64,000 bases of DNA, from assembly GCF_001522545.3 (NCBI RefSeq), contig NC_031773.1:39209669-39273668 (forward strand), in the 5' to 3' direction. The notes under the pieces were generated by a model. The model saw only the letters and a program-made list of their open reading frames with translations, had not been told where the DNA came from and made no database searches. Shown piece by piece: positions 61,255 to 64,000 of the stretch. The stretch comes from Parus major. Taxonomy: Eukaryota; Chordata; Aves; Passeriformes; Paridae. Made by a program: the position numbers and the translations under genes. The number at the start of each line of letters is the position of its first letter. Position 1 is the first letter of the stretch.

Positions 61255-62330
61255 ATGCGGAGAAATGATCTTCACTTAGGAAGGGCTGTGGATGTCTATC
61301 TAGATTTCAGTAAAGTGTTTGCCACTGTCTCCCACAGCATTCTCCTGAAGAAACTGGATGCTCATGGCTTGGATGGAAGTACTTCTCACTGGTTGAATGA
61401 CGAGGTCCAGAGAGCAGCAGTGAATGAAACTAAATCCAGTTGGTGTCTGGTCACCAGTGGCATTCCCCAGGGCTATCCTATTTAATCCTATTTAATGATA
61501 TCCTATTGATCCTGTTTAGTATCTGTTTTGATGATCTGGAGGAGGCATTTGAATGTGTCCTCAGTAAGTTTACAGACAACACCATGTTAGGAGAGTGTGT
61601 TGATCTGCTGGAGGGTAGGAGGACTCTACAAAAAGCCTTTGACAGCTTGGATCAGTGGGCTGAGGACAACTCTGGGGGGTTCGCCAAGTCCTGTTCTTGG
61701 GTCACAACAACCCCAGGCTTGGGTATGAGTGACTTGAGGGCTGCTCAGCAGAAAGGAACTTGGGGGTGCTGGCTGGCAGCCAGCTGAACATGAGCCAGTG
61801 CGGTCTCCAGAACAAGAAGGCAAATGGCAACCTGGCCTGTATCAGGAATGGTAATCAGCAGGACCAGGGAAGTGATTGTCACCCTATACTGGGCTCTGGT
61901 GAGGCCACACCTCAAATCCCAGTGCTCAGTCCTGGGCCACTCACTCCAGAAAAGACACTGAAATGCTGAAGTATTTCCACAGAAGGGCAACAAAGCTGGT
62001 GAAGATCTGGAGCACAAACCTTGTGAGGAGCAGCTGGGGTTCTTTAGCTTGAGGAAGAGTAGTCTCAGGGGAGAACTTACCACCCTCTACAACTACCTGA
62101 AAGGAGGTTGTAGCCGGGGGGGGGTCCATCTCTTCTGTTATGTCTCTGCCAGGTGAAAGGATGAAAGGAAATAGCAGTAAGTTACCAGAGGTCTGGATTA
62201 GATATTAGCAAAAATTATTTTCACTGAAAAAAATTTCAGGCATTAGTGTAAGTTTCAGAGGGAGGTGGTGCAGTCGCTGTGTCTGCAAGTGTTCAGGAGG
62301 TGATCTGGACATGCTTGAGCAAGCATTAAA
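61255..62330 (+). mobile_element. CR1 LINE fragment, RT palm to 3' UTR, sense
   Basis: The RT region is the best preserved of this window. GRAVDVYLDFSKVFATVSHS (about 61285-61340) matches the CR1 block with DFSKAFDTVSHS, so the D of AFDTV is lost (ATV). ILLKKLDAHGLDGST, KSSWCLVTSGIPQG (about 61433-61472), then after a frame break FDDLEEAFE (about 61528-61555), and KFTDNTMLGE (about 61567-61596), where the catalytic ADD has become TDN. VDLLEGRRTLQKAFDSLDQWAEDN follows (61599-61668), then LAACQHPQVPF-type sequence on the opposite strand of the same block. The C-terminus runs through 61780-62110 (NMSQCGLQNKKANGNLAC, a GFFSLRKSSLRGEL-like block) and a G8 run at 62118-62125. The 3' UTR fades near 62330 without the usual terminal ATTCTGTGA, so its 3' end is cut or diverged. 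Confidence 0.92.
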
Positions 62331-63709
62331 GACCAGTGTATCACTGTGTAAATGCCTTCTTTACAAAGATTGATTTAGATAATGCAGGGCCTCCAGCTTA
62401 TGTGGAGCACTAACATATGTCTCTGTATATTGTAATATATGCTTACGAAGGCATATTATTTACTGGGACATCAGATATAACACTTCTCACTTGTACAGAC
62501 TGAAACTAAATTATTTTCCAACCTGCTTCATTACCGTTCTAACTTTTTACCCAGAATTTACTTGTATAAGAATTTGAAAAAAAGTTAAAAAAAGACTGTG
62601 ACTTCTGTTGGTCTTGGGAGCTAAGGATTCTGTGTTGCTCTGTACTACTACTTCAAAGCTACAACACAGAGATACGAGAATGGTAAAGAAACATCTGTGT
62701 TTCATTCAACATCTTGCAATGACCTCTTCTGGGCAAGTCAGGCGTAAAAAATGATAATAAAAGGAAATACTGACACTTTCCTGATAGTGTCGTAGCCTAT
62801 GGTGATTTGTAGCTCATGGTTTCTTTTAGCAAGATGTAATAGTTTGGGTTTAAGAACCTTTGATTGGTCTATCTTTCATAAGTTTTGTCTCATCTGTTTC
62901 TGGACCTAAATCAAATCTTCAGTTGTAGAATTTCATGCGAAGTATTTGCCTTGAATCCGTATGACAACTTTTAAGGATACCTTAGCTTTTGTATTCATAA
63001 CTGTTTACCCAGATATAAATATGCACTTACGTTTATTCAGGATGTTGTCTCCACTACAGCTTGCTTTAATTATAACCCTGCTTATTAATGTAGAGAATCA
63101 TTTATAACTCTGCTTGATCCCACAATTCCTCTCTGTGTGCCCTTCGCTATGTACACAGAGAACAGAGCAATAGTACTCTATAACTACACAAAATACCTTT
63201 AATATTTCCTCTGTCATATGAGTGTCATTCTCTCTACAGCCCACAATCTCCACAGAAAATCTGCTAATAAAAACTTTATCACTGCTGAGAATGATGGTAC
63301 TTTTTTTTACCTTAGTCTATTTGTTCAAAGAAAATAGTTGCTTGCTATATACTGAATGCTAATAAATCCCATCTCGTTTCACAACAATTTACTCTTGTTC
63401 TGGAAAATGTTTTTTACTACTCTTGAAGGCATTATCATCAGTTGTTTGCAGAAAGCAAATGATGCATTAATACATTGCCAAAAACAATTGTAAGGAAAGC
63501 AGGACTTAACTACTTCTATTTCTTAGATCAGCAGCAAAAGTAAAGAAGAAGCTACAGATTTGTGTTGCTAAAAACACCATCTTCTGAATATGTGGAAACT
63601 CAGAACTAGGAACATTAAGTGCTATAAACTTACCATAGAATGTATGATAAGACAACAGCCTGCTCTTTCTTCTTTCTCTATATCTCATTTAAATCTGCTC
63701 TGCTTCAGT
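62331..63709. other. AT-rich unique sequence, no gene seen
   Basis: No repeat, exon or RNA gene was recognised. Confidence 0.5.
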
Positions 63710-64000
63710 TTAAACTGTTCCCTCTTGTGCTGTCACTGCAAGCCTTGGTAAAAAGTCTTTTTCCATCTTTTTTCTAAGCCACTTTTATGCAGCGAAAGGC
63801 CAAAGTAACATCTTCCCAGAGCCTTTTCTTCTCCAGGTGGAACAGACTCCACACTCTCATCCTCTCTTCAGATGAGAAGTGTTCCTCTGGCCTGGTTTAA
63901 CAAGGCTGTGTCCTTCCGTGTTGGGGACCCCACAGCTGGAGGCAGCTGTCCAGGTAGGTCCAGCCATCCAGGTCCCGAAAGGGAGCAGCAGAAGGACAGA
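63710..64000 (-). mobile_element. CR1 LINE fragment, antisense, runs off the window
   Basis: The plus strand is the reverse complement of the CR1 ORF2 C-terminal region. Matching blocks are TTCCCTCTTGTGCTGTCACTGC, TAAAAAGTCTTTTTCCATC (about 63750), GCGAAAGGCC (about 63791-63800), CCCAGAGCCTTTTCTTCTCC (63816-63835, the FSLEKR region reversed) and GGGGACCCCACAGCTGGAGG (about 63924-63943). The element's 3' side is at lower coordinates, and its terminal ATTCTGTGA tail is not visible at 63710, so that end is truncated or diverged. The 5' part continues beyond 64000. Confidence 0.88.

Overview
The window looks like vertebrate nuclear DNA, most probably from a bird and, by inference, a songbird. The evidence is the repeats: CR1 non-LTR retrotransposon fragments on both strands, several avian-type endogenous retrovirus LTRs, AT-rich unique sequence and no compact gene organisation. 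I found no host protein-coding exon, tRNA, rRNA, CRISPR array or bacterial-type operon that I can support. The open frames are short, lack recognisable domains, or lie inside repeats. The window is therefore probably a gene desert or part of a very long intron; sequence alone cannot separate these.

Layout. 0-9.6 kb: unique AT-rich DNA with one 5'-truncated CR1 (+) at 1.79-2.96 kb. 9.66-10.25 kb: an ERVL-like LTR (+). 14.4-15.05 kb: a CR1 3' end (-) next to a microsatellite that contains a 385-base assembly gap. 17.8-19.0 kb: an unusual CR1 endonuclease-only fragment (-), a compound pentanucleotide microsatellite, and an unrecognised block. 21.26 kb, 33.74 kb and 36.40 kb: short CR1 fragments (+). 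41.07-42.77 kb: the most structured locus, a solo LTR (-) carrying a 40-bp minisatellite grown from its own sequence and a second solo LTR (+) nested inside it. 45.83-46.50 kb: another LTR (-). 47.69-47.99 kb: a nearly pure A/T block. 56.04-56.64 kb: a complete solo LTR with a perfect 6-bp target duplication. 57.6-58.56 kb and 61.25-62.33 kb: two larger CR1 copies (+). 63.71 kb to the end: a CR1 fragment (-) running out of the window.

No genes work together here. What can be read is insertion history: CR1 copies decayed in place, ERVs reduced to solo LTRs by LTR-LTR recombination, one LTR invading another, and simple repeats expanding beside or inside the old elements. Nothing here looks like an undescribed gene system. 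The most interesting point is the LTR-born minisatellite, whose 40-bp period opens long false reading frames in several frames on both strands. Family names come from recognising conserved stretches by eye, without a database search, so subfamily names are not given.
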